From Campanula takesimana (lineage: Eukaryota > Streptophyta > Magnoliopsida > Asterales > Campanulaceae), in contig JAOWBW010000016.1 in assembly GCA_026119855.1 (NCBI GenBank), positions 1,364,001 to 1,428,000 on the forward strand: DNA of 64,000 bases. Reading direction: 5' to 3'. The notes beneath the pieces are model-generated. The model did no database searches, was not told the origin of the DNA, and saw only the letters and a list, made by a program, of their open reading frames with translations. Of this stretch, positions 32,551 through 43,682 are shown in pieces (the stretch's first letter is position 1; each line of letters opens with the position of its first letter). The position numbers and the translations under genes are program-made.

Positions 32551-34048
32551 TGTAACGATCCCGTCTCCGGAGCGAAACAAGCAAAGCTCACACGAGGAAG
32601 AAATGCCAAACACGGGTAACTTTCCAAACGAAAAAGAAACGAGTCACCACATTTGTTAATTTTAAACCAAATAAATGAAAATGGTTAGAGAAGGTGAGTT
32701 CGGAGGTCACGTTACACTTTGGGAAGAAACATATTTGCGGTTCACCCAAAGTGCCTCGGAAAAACCGAGTCTCCCTTGTTAGTTTGAAAATGTGCATGTG
32801 TGTGTGTGTGTATTTAACGGAAAAGTTTCTGTTATTGGTTTTGTTTGGAAAAACTTAACTGAAAGGTCTGTTTATTAAGAAAATAGGGATCAGAGGGCAA
32901 AACAGACATTTTTCTCCCTGTTCCCAACATAGCCGTACGGATGGACAGGCAGTTTCCTGGGATTTACAGTTCAGTCAAGAACAGTCCAGTTCAGAGTAGA
33001 AACAGAACATTCTGTTGAAACTGGACAGAACTGCTTTGATTATAGTTTGTTTAAAGCATTTTATAAGTTTAAATACAACATTCCTATGCTAAATGATCAT
33101 CACTTGGTCCCCAAAACAAGTATTTGGGTGTGATCATAAGCAATCTTTGGAGAAAATTGAGAGAAGTTGATGAACATGCCCTTTGGGTCAAAATTGACCA
33201 TTTGGTGATTAAAGATTGAAACTTTATCACCAAGATGGCATTTTTATGACTTATTAACCTTTAAAGAGTCAAATTAACTAATAAAGATTGAATCTTTATA
33301 ACCCCAAAGGGGACTTTAGAACTAGATCAATGTGGATGATAAAGATAGAAGCTTTATCATCCAAATGATCATTATTGCCAACAAAAGCATCATTCTAACT
33401 AGACAAGAATGTAAATGACAATCAACAAGCCATGAGCATCTAGGTTTGAACCTCTTCCACACAAGGCATAGAGGGCACCTTGGATCATCTCATGGCTTGG
33501 ACAAGAGAAATATAGAGTAATATATGTATATTTGCTTGAATGGACAAGTCTTGCATAAATGTAAAGTTGCTTGAATGGACAAGTCTTGCAAGTAATGTAA
33601 AGTTGCTTGAATGGACAAGTCTTGCAAGTAATATAAAGATTAACATAAACTTAAACAAAGATTAAGGAGAAAATAGAGTTATAGATGAAGAGAATGGAGG
33701 GGGAGAAGGGGCTTTACATATTTTGGTTTAGCCAATCTTCCTTTCTCTCTTTCACTCTTTGTTTCACTCTTCTCTCACACTACTGCAGTGATTTTGACAG
33801 AGTAATCCTTCTTATGTTGTTTCTTCCCCCCTGGAATGATTAGCAAGGGGTTCAATTTATAAGGGCTGATAGTGCCCAAAGTAGCCGTATGGCTCATGTT
33901 GGCGACCTTCTGGATTTTTCAATCTTTTAATTCCAGAACAGTCATTGTGTCCATATTTTGTCTTAGTGAGGTCTTGGCCTATCAGTTTATCCCTGAATGG
34001 TGCCTAGAATTCCTCTAAGTTGGTCAAATTCAGATTGGGGTATTTACA
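32551..34048 (-). repeat. LTR of the Tat/Ogre-like element, reverse orientation
   Basis: 1498 bp starting TGTAACGATCCC and ending GTATTTACA on the plus strand, next to the primer binding site. Its partner LTR is absent. It contains three copies of a 46-bp TTGCTTGAATGGACAAGTC repeat (33525-33635) and degenerate AGCCGTA motifs at 32935 and 33882. It abuts a Tekay LTR that lacks its first ~65 bp. Confidence 0.75.
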
Positions 34049-34766
34049 ATGTGTGCATTTTATGTGTTGCATCATATTTTATGATTTGCACAACTTATTT
34101 GATTAGTTGTGTTATTTATGTAGTAAGTAGTAATAAAGGTTAAATGAGTTAAATGATTAAGTTGAAACTTTAGGGTCCTTTGTGAAAATATAACTTTAGG
34201 GGCTTAATTGTTCAACTGGAAAGTCAAGTGACCAAAGTTTAAGAAAGGGTTAAAAAAATTTATAAACTTATCCTCCTTCTCCCTCTTTCTCTGTGTTAAC
34301 TTTTCCTCTGCAACTTTTCCTCTTTCAATCCTAGGGTTAGAGAAAAGGTAAGTTCAACCTATTTCGATTTAATTCTTTTTATTTACTTATCCGTTTTAAA
34401 AACTAATTATATAAAAATGATCAGGGCGTTGAGTAGGTCATTTCTACCCGAACAAAACTTATTTCAGCGATACTTTTTTCCGGAAATAGGTAAGTTACTA
34501 ATTCCCCTTTAATGTTAAAATGGTCATATATGTTATACTTGATACTTGTAATTGTTATTTGTGATTTGGGTAATATTTGTTATACTTGTAATTTTGGAAC
34601 AAAGGGAGTATTTAGTATGTTGGTTTGGTTGGGTTCAAAGTAGTATTAAAGTTGTTTTGAGACTGATTTTGTAGTCTTAGTAAACTTATAAACATTAAGT
34701 GTTGTACTTTTGGGACGGTGAAACGAAAGGAGTATAAATCATTTTGGTTTGGCCTGTCGAGTGTGT

Positions 34767-34874
34767 TGGGCTACCGCCCAAAAGGGGGTGCGGCCGCACA
34801 CCTATCTGGAAGATTTTGTTCTTTGGGACACAGAATGTGTGCGACCGCACACCCTGTTTTGGGCGGCCGCACAC
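34767..34874. repeat. GC-rich paired palindrome cassette, element C 5' LTR
   Basis: GGGCTACCGCCC, GTGCGGCCGCAC, spacer of about 45 bp, GTGCGACCGCAC, GGGCGGCCGCAC. The first motif differs by one base from GGGCGGCCGCCC in the 3' LTR (41000). Confidence 0.85.
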
Positions 34875-35189
34875 ATTCCCCTGAATCTTATAGTTTGGTT
34901 GAGGTAAGGTATAGGAGGTTATGTTTGGTTTAATCCTTGGGGTATTATCTAGGACCAATATATGAGTGTCCTGGGATATTGTCATGGTTAATGAGAAGGG
35001 TGTTCAAGTGTGTGCAAGAATGTATTGTGACCTTGAATCATGTTGTTGTAGACTCTTTGTGAGTGATTCTTTATGTACATCTTTTGATGTGTTTGGCTTG
35101 GTTCCTTATTTTAGAATCATTGCCCCGGTTGTTGTTGTTGTTTAGCAAGTATTCATTACTGTGCTCCTTGTGGAAATTCCAGCTGGTCT

Positions 35190-35400
35190 TGTTGTGGTGT
35201 CAGGCGGTGGGAGAATTATAGTGGTACAATTTATGTTCACTATAAGGTTTTCCATTGGTACCTTGTGTGTCAGGCGGTGGGAGAATTATAGTGGTACAAG
35301 TTATGTTCACTATAAGGTTTTCCATTGGTACCTTGTGTCAGGCGGTGGGAGAATTATAGTGGCACACAAGCCAAGTTCACTATAAGGTGTCCACTGTTGC
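35190..35400 (+). repeat. Three hairpin-forming repeats (about 68 bp) in element C 5' LTR
   Basis: Each unit reads GTCAGGCGGTGGGAGAATTA and then TATAGTG, about 14 nt, CACTATAA, so the arms TTATAGTG and CACTATAA can pair. The 3' LTR has the same three units (41427-41625). The diverged lone LTR at 28749 has two. Confidence 0.8.
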
Positions 35401-36203
35401 CTTTTCTGTTTCCCCAGTCCAGATTGGCCTTGGATGGGATGAATCGCTCCCTCGTGTGAGCCTCGGGTTATGACTTTGTGTCATATTTACCCATCGTTAC
35501 TTTGGTTCTTATGGTTATGGTTTGGTTTTCGGGATCCTTGCTTCAGCTATTTATGCTGATCAGATGGTTTTCTCAGTTGGTTTTCTCAGATGGTATTCTC
35601 AGACAGTTATGTTTATTGGGTAAACCTTGGCTTGGTATCCACCTGAGTGTGGCCTTTTTGGTAATTGTGGTATATGAGTTGATTTTACCTCTCATACTAT
35701 GTGCTATGTGATGCTTATGATATTGTTGGTTATACTTATCATTATAGCATGAAACGTAGTTTTATTTTAGTAGCTTACTGAGATTCATTCTCACCTTTTA
35801 TTTGTTTACTGTTTTAGATAAAGGCGGGTCCAGGGGATAGGACACTTTGGCACGGGAGGACGTTGGAGTGGTAAGAGTTGGGACTTGTTTTGTTAAGGTT
35901 ACATTATGTAAATGTAAAATCTTTGGGTAGAGTACCCGTATTTCCTATTGTCACACCTATTTTGGATAATGTTGGTGTATGTACTTTGTATAAAAGTTTG
36001 TAAGCCTTCGGGCTAAGTACTCTCGTTGTGAAAGTTGGTTGTAAAGTTTGTTTAAAGTTAAATGAAGTCTTTGAACTTCAAGTATGATTTTGTTAAACTT
36101 TATAAAAGTACATTTCGAAAAATTTTCAAAAGTGTTTTATACATCTTCCACTCGTGTCCCGAGCGTGGGGCCAAGTAGGACCACGGGTCTGGGGCGCGAC
36201 AGT

Positions 36204-36215
36204 TGGTATCAGAGC
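36204..36215 (+). other. Primer binding site of element C
   Basis: TGGTATCAGAGC two bases after the 5' LTR; initiator tRNA-Met type. Confidence 0.9.
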
Positions 36216-36280
36216 TAGGTTGTAGATGGTTTAGAATGACTAAATACCTAGGAGGGTAGTAGAGTATAGAGTGAGTAACG

Positions 36281-37425
36281 TTGAGTGTTCTATGCGGGTA
36301 TTCATTAAAAATGGTTGAGAATGAAGGAGATCAGGCTGGTTCATCAGGGCAAGGGGATGCCAGAGAAGAGGCTCGAATTATGTTTCAAGGAATGTTCGAA
36401 GCAGCAATGAAAACTTTAAATGATCAGAGGCAAGAGAGGGAACAGGTACCACCAAGATATGGCCTAGAACAGTTTCTGAAAAGGAAGCCTATGGGTATGA
36501 TGGAGAGCCTAATGTATCTAAGACTGAAAGGTGGATTGAATCAATGGAAAAGATCTTTGATGCTTTGAGATGTTCTGAGGAAGATCAAGTCAGGTTTGCT
36601 ACTTATAAGCTGAATGGAGCTGCCGAGCATTGGTGGAAAGCTTTAAAAACTAAATGGGATGAGACTCATGTACCTTACACTTAGGAGAATTTTCTGGGAA
36701 AATTTAAAGAACACTTCATTCCCCGGGTAGATCAAGACAGGAAGGAAATGGAGTTTCCTAGCTTGGAGCAAGGTTCTATGTCAGTTGCTCAATATTCAGC
36801 TGAATTTTCAGAGTTGTCCAGTTATTGTACTCACTTAGTGGCAACTGAGGAGAGAAAGGCTACGAGGTTTGTGAAAGGTTTGAAAACTGTGATTAGAACT
36901 CAGCTAGTATCCCACAAGTTGCAAGATTTTCAAGATGCAGTTGATCGAACCTACCAGGTGGAGCATGATATTGAGGAACATAAGAAGAAAATGGAGTTGT
37001 TAGGCGCAGGGAAGCAAGTTAGGCAACAACAACAATGTGGTGATAATAGAGGAAATCAAGGTGGATCTTCATAATTCAAAGGGTCTTTTCAAAGACAATC
37101 AGGCAATAGAAATCAAAGTAACACTTCAAGGAGTCAGAGCAGAGGAGTCTGTAATTATTGTCAGAAAGAAGGGCATTCAGAAGAAAGATGTTGGAAGAAA
37201 CAGGGCAAATGTTTGAATTGTGGTCAGTTGGGTCATTTTCAAAAGGATTGCCCTAGGTTTAAGGTGCAGGCATCGGGAAGTGTAGTTGGGTCTTCTCAGG
37301 GCCAGAAGAGGGATTCTTCAGGAAAGCCTAAGGTGCAGGGTCGTGTCTTTGCCATTACTCAACAACAGGCTTCAGATTCCTCTAATGTGATAGGAGGTAT
37401 TATTTTGTGTCTAGTTTGAGGGCAC
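36281..37425 (+). pseudogene. gag of element C, frameshifted
   Basis: The N-terminal part starts at the ATG near 36310 (MVENEGDQAGSSGQGDAREE). A frameshift near 36470 and a TAG near 36684 break the capsid domain, which reads ATYKLNGAAEHWWKALK and then FPSLEQGSMSVAQYSAEF, RKATRFVKGL. Another stop at 37072 precedes two CCHC zinc knuckles, CNYCQKEGHSEERC and CLNCGQLGHFQKDC. All parts of a Tekay gag are present in order, but no continuous protein can be made. Confidence 0.88.
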
Positions 37426-37770
37426 GTACACTTATAGACCCTGGCTCATCGCATTCTTATGTGTCTGTGTATTTTGCTTCTCGATTGCATTTATCTTCTG
37501 AATCTCTACCTTATGTGTTAGAGGTGTCTACACCTATAGGGGAGTGTTTGGGTGACCAATGAGGTGTTGCATTCTTGTGATGTGCATATACATGAGCATG
37601 TTTTACCTGCTGATTTAGTTATCTTACCATTACAAGATTTTGATATTATCTTGGGTATGGATTGGTTGGGTAAATATCATGCGTCTGTTGATTGTGCTAA
37701 AAAGGTGGTCACATTTTCTATCCCTAATGTTCCTAAATTTACTTTTGAAAAATGTTCCCTGGGGTAGAGA
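37420..37770 (+). pseudogene. Aspartic protease of element C, frameshifted
   Basis: TLIDPGSSHSYVSVYF carries the active-site D-x-G segment, followed by LPYVLEVSTPIGE. After a frameshift near 37545 it continues TNEVLHSCDVHI, ADLVILPLQDFDIILGMDWL. The domain is complete in outline. It would release mature gag and pol proteins in the particle. Confidence 0.85.
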
Positions 37771-38700
37771 GATTCGTATTATTTCTTATGTGAAGGCTAG
37801 AAAGTTGATGAACCATGGTTGTGCGGGGTATTTGGCTAGTGTTTTGGATACTACTAAAAGGGTTCCTGATATTGAGGATATGCCTATTGTTAAAGAATTT
37901 TCAGATGTATTTTCTTCTGAGTATGCTATGCCTCCTGACCGGGAAATCGAGTTCTGTATTGACTTACTTCCAGGTACAGCTCCTATATCTGAGGCACCTT
38001 ACAGAATGGCCCAGCTGAGTTGAAAGAGTTGAAGGTTCAGTTACAAGAGCTACTTGATCAAGGATTCATTCGTCCTAGTGTATCCCCGTGGGGAGCTCCA
38101 GTATTATTTGTCAAAAAGAAATATGGGTCCTTGAGATTGTGTATTGGCTACAGAAAGCTGAATCAGGTAACTATAAAGAACAAATATCCGCTTCCTCATA
38201 TTGATGATTTATTTGATCAACTTCAAGGGTCGGTTGTCTTTTCAAAACTTGACTTGAGGAGTGGGTACCACCAGTTGAAAATCCGTTCTGAAGACATTTC
38301 TAAAACTGCTTTCCGTAGTAGATATGGCCATTATGAGTTTCTTGTTATACCTTTCGGGTTGACTAATGCTCCGGTTGTTTTTATGGATATGATGAATAGG
38401 GTCTTTAAACCTTATCTTTATACCTTCGTGGCTGTATTTATTGATGATATTCTTGTTTATTCCAAGTCCCGGGGGGAACATGAACAGCATTTACGAATGG
38501 TTTTATCTATTCTTTATGAGAAGCAGTTGTTTGCTAAATTCAGTAAGTGTGCTTTTTGGCTCGATGAAGTATCTTTTCTTGGGCAAGTGATTTCTAATAA
38601 AGGTATATCAGTTGATCCATCCAAAGTTGAGGCTATTGTGAATTGGAAGAGGCCAGAATCAGTTACAGAAATTTGAAGCTTCTTGGGGTTAGCTGGGTAC
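37770..38700 (+). pseudogene. Reverse transcriptase of element C
   Basis: An N-terminal part in another frame holds VKEFSDVFSSEYAMPPDREI. The main frame (38020-38676) contains FIRPSVSPWGAPVLFVKKK, CIGYRKLNQVTIKNKYPLP, LRSGYHQL, FGLTNAP and the catalytic VFIDDILVYSKS. A frameshift near 38005 and an in-frame TGA at 38674 just before SFLGLAGYYRRF interrupt it. Of the three domains in the pol of this element, this is the best preserved. Confidence 0.9.
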
Positions 38701-39240
38701 TACAGAAGGTTCATTGAGGGGTTTCTAAGATTTCAACTCCTTGACTCAGTTGACTCGAAAGAATAATCCTTATGTGTGGAATGAAAAATGTCAAGTTAGC
38801 TTTGAAGAGTTGAAGAAGAGATTGACTACAGCTCCTATTCTTGCCCTACCTAATGGTAATGATGATTTGGTAATATATAGTGATGCTTCTAAAGAAGGCC
38901 TCGGGTGTGTATTAATGCAAAATGGAAGGGTGATTGCATATGCTTTGAGGAAGTTGACTCCGAGTGAGCAGAATTATCCTACCCATGACATGGATCTTGC
39001 GGCTATTGTCTTTGCGTTGCACAAGTGGAAACATTATCTTTATGGCGCAAAGTTTGAGATTTTCACAGATCATCAGAGTTTGAAGTATCTTTTCTCCCAG
39101 AAAGAGTTGAATAATAGACAACGAAGATGGATGGAGCTGTTGAAGGATTATGATTGCACCATTTCTTATCATCCGAGGCAAATGTGGTAGCTGATGCTAT
39201 TAGCCGGAAGTCTTATGTAGCTTCATTGATGGTGCGGGAA
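38690..39240 (+). pseudogene. RNase H region of element C
   Basis: After a frameshift near 38735 the frame 38741-39190 gives LVIYSDASKEGLGCVLMQ, then KHYLYGAKFEIFTDHQSLKY and RQRRWMELLKDYDC. These are the RNase H signature and the linker. A stop follows a frameshift at about 39180 within the ADALSRKS-like segment. Confidence 0.88.
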
Positions 39241-39246
39241 TGAAAG

Positions 39247-39903
39247 ATGTTGGAGGATGCTCGAGATTGGAGTCCTTATGAATCAAAGCATGGAGTTCCA
39301 GTGAGCATTGTGTCTGATCGTGACCCTAGATTCACATCTCGGTTTTGGCAAGCATTTCAGAAGGCTTTGGGTTCAGAATTGAGATTTAGTACAGCTTTTC
39401 ATCCTCAAACAGATGGTCAGTCAGAAAGAACCATTCAGATTCTTGAGGACATGTTGAGGGCTTGTTCAGTTGATTTTGCAGATTCTTGGGATATTCATTT
39501 GCCTCTCGTAGAGTTTGCTTATAATAATAGTTTTCAGTCCAGTATTGGGATGGCTCCTTATGAAGCCTTGTATGGGAGAAAATGTCGGTCTCCTATCTGT
39601 TGGGATGAAATGGGAGAAGCCAAGATTTGGGGTGTTCAGATGGTTAATGATTCAGTTGAGAAGGTTAAACTTATTCGGGATCGTTTGAGTACTGCCCAAA
39701 GTAGACAGAAAAGCTATGCCGATCACCGAAGGCGAGACCTTGAGTTCAAAAAAGGTGACTTTGTGTTTTTGAAGGTTTCACCTAAGGTTGGTATTCGAAG
39801 ATATGGAAAGAAAGGCAAGCTTGCTCCGAGGTATATTGGTCCATTGAGATTCTTGGAAGAGTGGAGATCGTGCCTATCGTCTTGCATTACCTCCTTCTCT
39901 TGA
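39247..39903 (+). pseudogene. Integrase of element C without zinc finger and first catalytic Asp
   Basis: The open frame starts abruptly with HGVPVSIVSDRDPRFTSRFW (second catalytic Asp), HPQTDGQSERTIQ (catalytic Glu) and EFAYNNSFQSSIGMAPYEAL, then GPLRF before a frameshift near 39855. The H2C2 zinc finger and the first catalytic Asp, which should lie between RNase H and this point, are absent. The joint is near 39240-39260. The element cannot make a functional integrase. Confidence 0.88.
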
Positions 39904-39916
39904 TAAGATCCATAAT

Positions 39917-40180
39917 GTGTTTCATATCTCTATGCTTCGGAAGTATGTGTATGATCCTTCTCATATTTTATCTGAGGTACCCGAGGATATTGAGCCGAGT
40001 ATGTCTTATGAGGAATATCCAGTCCAAGTGATTGATTCTAAAGTCCAAGAATTGAGAAATAAGAGTATTCCTCTTGTTCGAGTTGTGTGGAGGAACCATA
40101 ATGTGGAAGAATCAACTTGGGAGTTTCAGGAGGAGATCGAGAGAAAGTACCCTTGGTTGTTTGAGGGCCTGAGTAAGTAA
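39917..40180 (+). pseudogene. Integrase C-terminal tail with chromodomain, element C
   Basis: It reads FHISMLRKYVYDPSHILSE and ends with IPLVRVVWRNHNVEESTWE, a chromodomain-like sequence close to that of element A. It ends at TAA 40178. A frameshift separates it from the integrase core. Confidence 0.85.
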
Positions 40181-40202
40181 CCCTAAAATTCGGGATGATT
40201 TT

Positions 40203-40219
40203 TTTTAAGGGGGAGTGAT
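40203..40219 (+). other. Polypurine tract of element C
   Basis: TTTTAAGGGGGAGTGAT directly precedes the 3' LTR. Confidence 0.85.
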
Positions 40220-42430
40220 TGTAGCGACCCCAAAACCCGTTCCTATTTATTTTATATTTTTGAGGATTTTTATTTTACTTATGTGTGCATTTTATGTGTT
40301 GCATCATATTTTATGATTTGCACATCTTACTTGATTATTTGTGTTATTTATTTAGTAAGTAGTAATAAAGGTTAAAGGAGTTAAATGATTAAGTTGAAAC
40401 TTTAGGGTCCTTTATAAAAATATAACTTTAGGGGCTTAATTGTTCAACTGGAAAGTCAAGTGACCAAAGTTTAAGAAAGGGGTAAAAAATTTATAAACTT
40501 ATCCTCCTTCTCCCTCTTTCTCTGTGTTAACTTTTTCTCTGCAACTTTTCCTCGTTCAATCCTAGGGTTAGAGAAAAGGTAAGTTCAACCTATTTCGATT
40601 TAATTCTTTTTATTTACTTATCCGTTTTAAAAACTAATTATATAAAATGATCAGGGCGTTGAGTAGGTCATTTCTACCCGAACAAAACTTATTTCAGCGA
40701 TACTTTTTCCGGAAATAAGTAAGTTACTAATTCCCCTTTAAATGTTAAAATGGTCATATATGTTATACTTGATACTTGTAATTGTTATTTTGTGATTTGG
40801 GTAATATTTGTTATACTTGTAATTTTGGAACAAAGGGAGTATTTAGTATGTTGGTTTGGTTGGGTTCAAAGTAGTATTAAAGTTGTTTTGAGACTGATTT
40901 TGTAGTCTTAGTAAAGTTATAAACGTAAGTGTTGTACTTTTGGGACGGTGAAAACGAAAGGAGTATAAATCATTTTGGTTTTGGCCTGTCGAGTGTGTTG
41001 GGCGGCCGCCCAAAAGGGGCGTGCAGCCGCACACCTATCTGGAAGATTTTGTTCTTTGGGACACAGAATGTGTGCGACCGCACACCCTGTTTGGGCGGCC
41101 GCACACTTTCCCTGAATCTTATAGTTTGGTTGAGGTAAGGTATAGAAGGTTATCTTTGGTTTAATCCTTGGGGTATTGTCTAGGACCAATATATGAGTGT
41201 CCTGGGATATTGTCATGGTTAATGAGAAGGGTGTTCAAGTGTGTGCAAGAATGTATTGTGACCTTGAATCATGTTGTTGTAGACTCTTTGTGAGTGATTC
41301 TTTATGTACATCTTTTGATGTGTTTGGCTTGGTTCCTTATTTTAGAATCATTGCCCCGGTTGTTGTTATTTAGCAAGTATTCATTACTGTGCTCCTTGTG
41401 GAAATTCCAGCTGGTCTTGTTGTGGTGTCAGGCGGTGGGAGAATTATAGTGGTACAATTTATGTTCACTATAAGGTTTTCCATTGGTACCTTGTGTGTCA
41501 GGCGGTGGAAGAATTATAGTGGTACAAGTTATGTTCACTATAAGGTTTTCCATTGGTACCTTGTGTCAGGCGGTGGGAGAATTATAGTGGCACACAAGCC
41601 AAGTTCACTATAAGGTGTCCACTGTTGCCTTTTTTGTTTCCCCAGTCCAGATTGGCCTTGGATGGGATGAATCGCTCCCTCGTGTGAGCCTTGGGTTATG
41701 ACTTTGTGTCATATTTCCCATTGTTACTTTGGTTCTTATGGTTATGGTTTGGTTTTCGGGATCCCGGCTTCAGCTATTTATGCTGCTCAGATGGTTTTCT
41801 CAGTTGGTTTTCTCAGATGGTATTCTCAGACAGTTATGTTTATTGGGTAAACCTTGGCTTGGTATCCACCTGAGTGTGGCCTTTTTGGTAATTGTGGTAT
41901 ATGAGTTGATTTTACCTCTCATACTATGTGCTATGTGATGCTTATGATATTGTTTGTTATACTTTTCATTATAGCATGAAACGTAGTTTCATTTTAGTAG
42001 CTTACTGAGATTCATTCTCACCCTTTATTTGTTTACTGTTTTAGATAAAGGCGGGTCCAGGGCATAGGACACTTTGGCACGGGAGGACGTTGGAGTGGTA
42101 AGAGTTGGGACTTGTTTTGTTAAGGTTACATTATTTAAATGTAAAACCTTTTGGGTAGAGTACCCGTACTTCCTATTGTCACGCCTATTTTGGATAATGT
42201 TGGTGTATGTACTTTTGTATAAAAGTTTGTAAGCCTTCGGGCTAAGTACTTTCGTTGTGAAAGTTGGTTGTAAAGTTTGTTTAAAGTTAAATGATGTCTT
42301 TGAACTTCAAGTATGATTTTGTTAAACTTTATAAAAGTACATTTCGAAAAATTTTCAAAAGTGTTTTATACGTCTTCCACTCGTGTCCCGAGCGTGGGGC
42401 CAAGTAGGACCATGGGTCTGGGGCGCGACA
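40220..42430 (+). repeat. 3' LTR of element C
   Basis: 2211 bp beginning TGTAGCGACCCC and ending GGGGCGCGACA; nearly the same as 34049-36201. It interrupts the 3' region of a copia element whose end continues at 42431. Cassette at 41000-41106, hairpin repeats at 41427-41625. Confidence 0.92.
41000..41106. repeat. GC-rich paired palindrome cassette, element C 3' LTR
   Basis: GGGCGGCCGCCC, GTGCAGCCGCAC, spacer, GTGCGACCGCAC, GGGCGGCCGCAC. Confidence 0.85.
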
Positions 42431-43009
42431 ATGCTTGTATGACTAATGGACGGGATTGTTATGGATGACAACAAGGTGCACATAAGGGTTGTCATTTGTA
42501 TTATACTTGTGATTTAAGGAACAAAATTGTTATGCAACCCTAGTGGGAGATTGTTAGAACATGGATAAACATGTTATTATTAATTCCGTAAATGAAATCA
42601 TATTTATAATGTTAATATAAAGTGTAGAGGATTAAAATATGTAGAAGTCCTGGGTGTAATATTACATATTTATGATGGGCAAAACGGTAAATTCACACCA
42701 TTTATATGAAAGGGTGTAGTCCCTAAAGAAGTGCCTATTTGTTTCCTATATAAAGACCCTCCATCAGCCTAAGAAACTACTACATACAATTCATTACTCT
42801 CTCTGTATTCTCTTCATAAGTGTTAAAGAAGACAAGTGAGAAAGGCACTCATCATTTAGAAGTACTCCATCCCCTACTTCTTCTTCTTATTCTCCCTAAG
42901 GCAACATCAAGATGGATTCAACAGGTATAACACTTCCGCCTTCATCTCTCCTCTCTAACTTATACCATATTTTAGTTATGGCATTAGTGGAATATAAATT
43001 GTTCCAACA
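42431..43009 (+). mobile_element. 3' end of a copia element with its LTR (LTR 42552-43009)
   Basis: The polypurine tract TAGTGGGAGAT (42541-42551) is followed by a 458-bp LTR that starts TGTTAGAACA and ends TTCCAACA. The LTR has a TATA box at 42747. Upstream sequence is cut by the Tekay 3' LTR at 42430, so no coding part remains. Confidence 0.75.
42747..42755 (+). promoter_or_regulatory. Probable TATA box of the short copia LTR
   Basis: TATATAAAG lies about 195 bp into the LTR and is followed by a pyrimidine-rich leader, the normal layout of copia LTR promoters. Confidence 0.6.
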
Positions 43010-43682
43010 TTGTTTGTTCTAGTTTAATCGTCCTTGTTGTGGGTCATGATATTGTGCCCGCGAAAGTGGTTCTCGTGTTTACGAACAATTAGGTTATACT
43101 ACATCATTAATTTGAAAACAAATAATATAACGTAAAAAATAAATACGACAAGATTTGACATGGTTCACCCCAATATTAATGGGTTATATCCACGGCTCAA
43201 TCAACAACTTCACTATAATATCATGAACATCACGAGTTTTAATCAGGAAACACACACCACTTAACACAACAATATTACAAGAATATAGGTACCCACATCC
43301 TTTTCTAGATTTTTGAGTACTCTCACAATAGTGTACAATTCATTCATGAAGAGTAAACGACCAAAATGACCCGCGTACTATATCAATTCAACCAATTTGA
43401 CCTGCGTACTAACTAAACTACCAAATCAACCTGCGTACTATGCATAAACTAGCCAAATCAACCCAAACCGTTAGTATACATTAGTGGATGTTAACGAATG
43501 TTAAAAATCTTGGTAGTGGTGCCCTAGACACGTTTAATAAACGTTGTAATTGTTATCATTTATTTCATATCAATAAAGAGATATTTTGATTATTATTGTT
43601 GTTCATGTTTACTTATAATAATCTCCGTCCCTAGTACTTGTTAAGCACTAGTATAAAGGCTAAATGATCATGGGATGATCAT

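Larger units (their letters stand above)
34049..36201 (+). repeat. 5' LTR of element C (first ~65 bp missing)
   Basis: It matches 40285-42430 closely from ATGTGTGCATTTTATG onward and ends GGGGCGCGACA. It contains a cassette at 34767-34874 and three hairpin repeats at 35190-35400. Confidence 0.9.
34049..42430 (+). mobile_element. Ty3-gypsy LTR retrotransposon C (Tekay/Del-type chromovirus), mutated, 5' end truncated
   Basis: 5' LTR 34049-36201 (first ~65 bp lost at the junction with the Tat-like LTR), primer binding site, gag, protease, RT, RNase H, partial integrase, chromodomain, polypurine tract and full 3' LTR 40220-42430. Every coding domain is interrupted by frameshifts or stops and the integrase N-terminal part is deleted. 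Because the 5' end is cut, no target duplication can be tested. The lone LTR at 28749 may be from a second, older copy. Confidence 0.9.
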
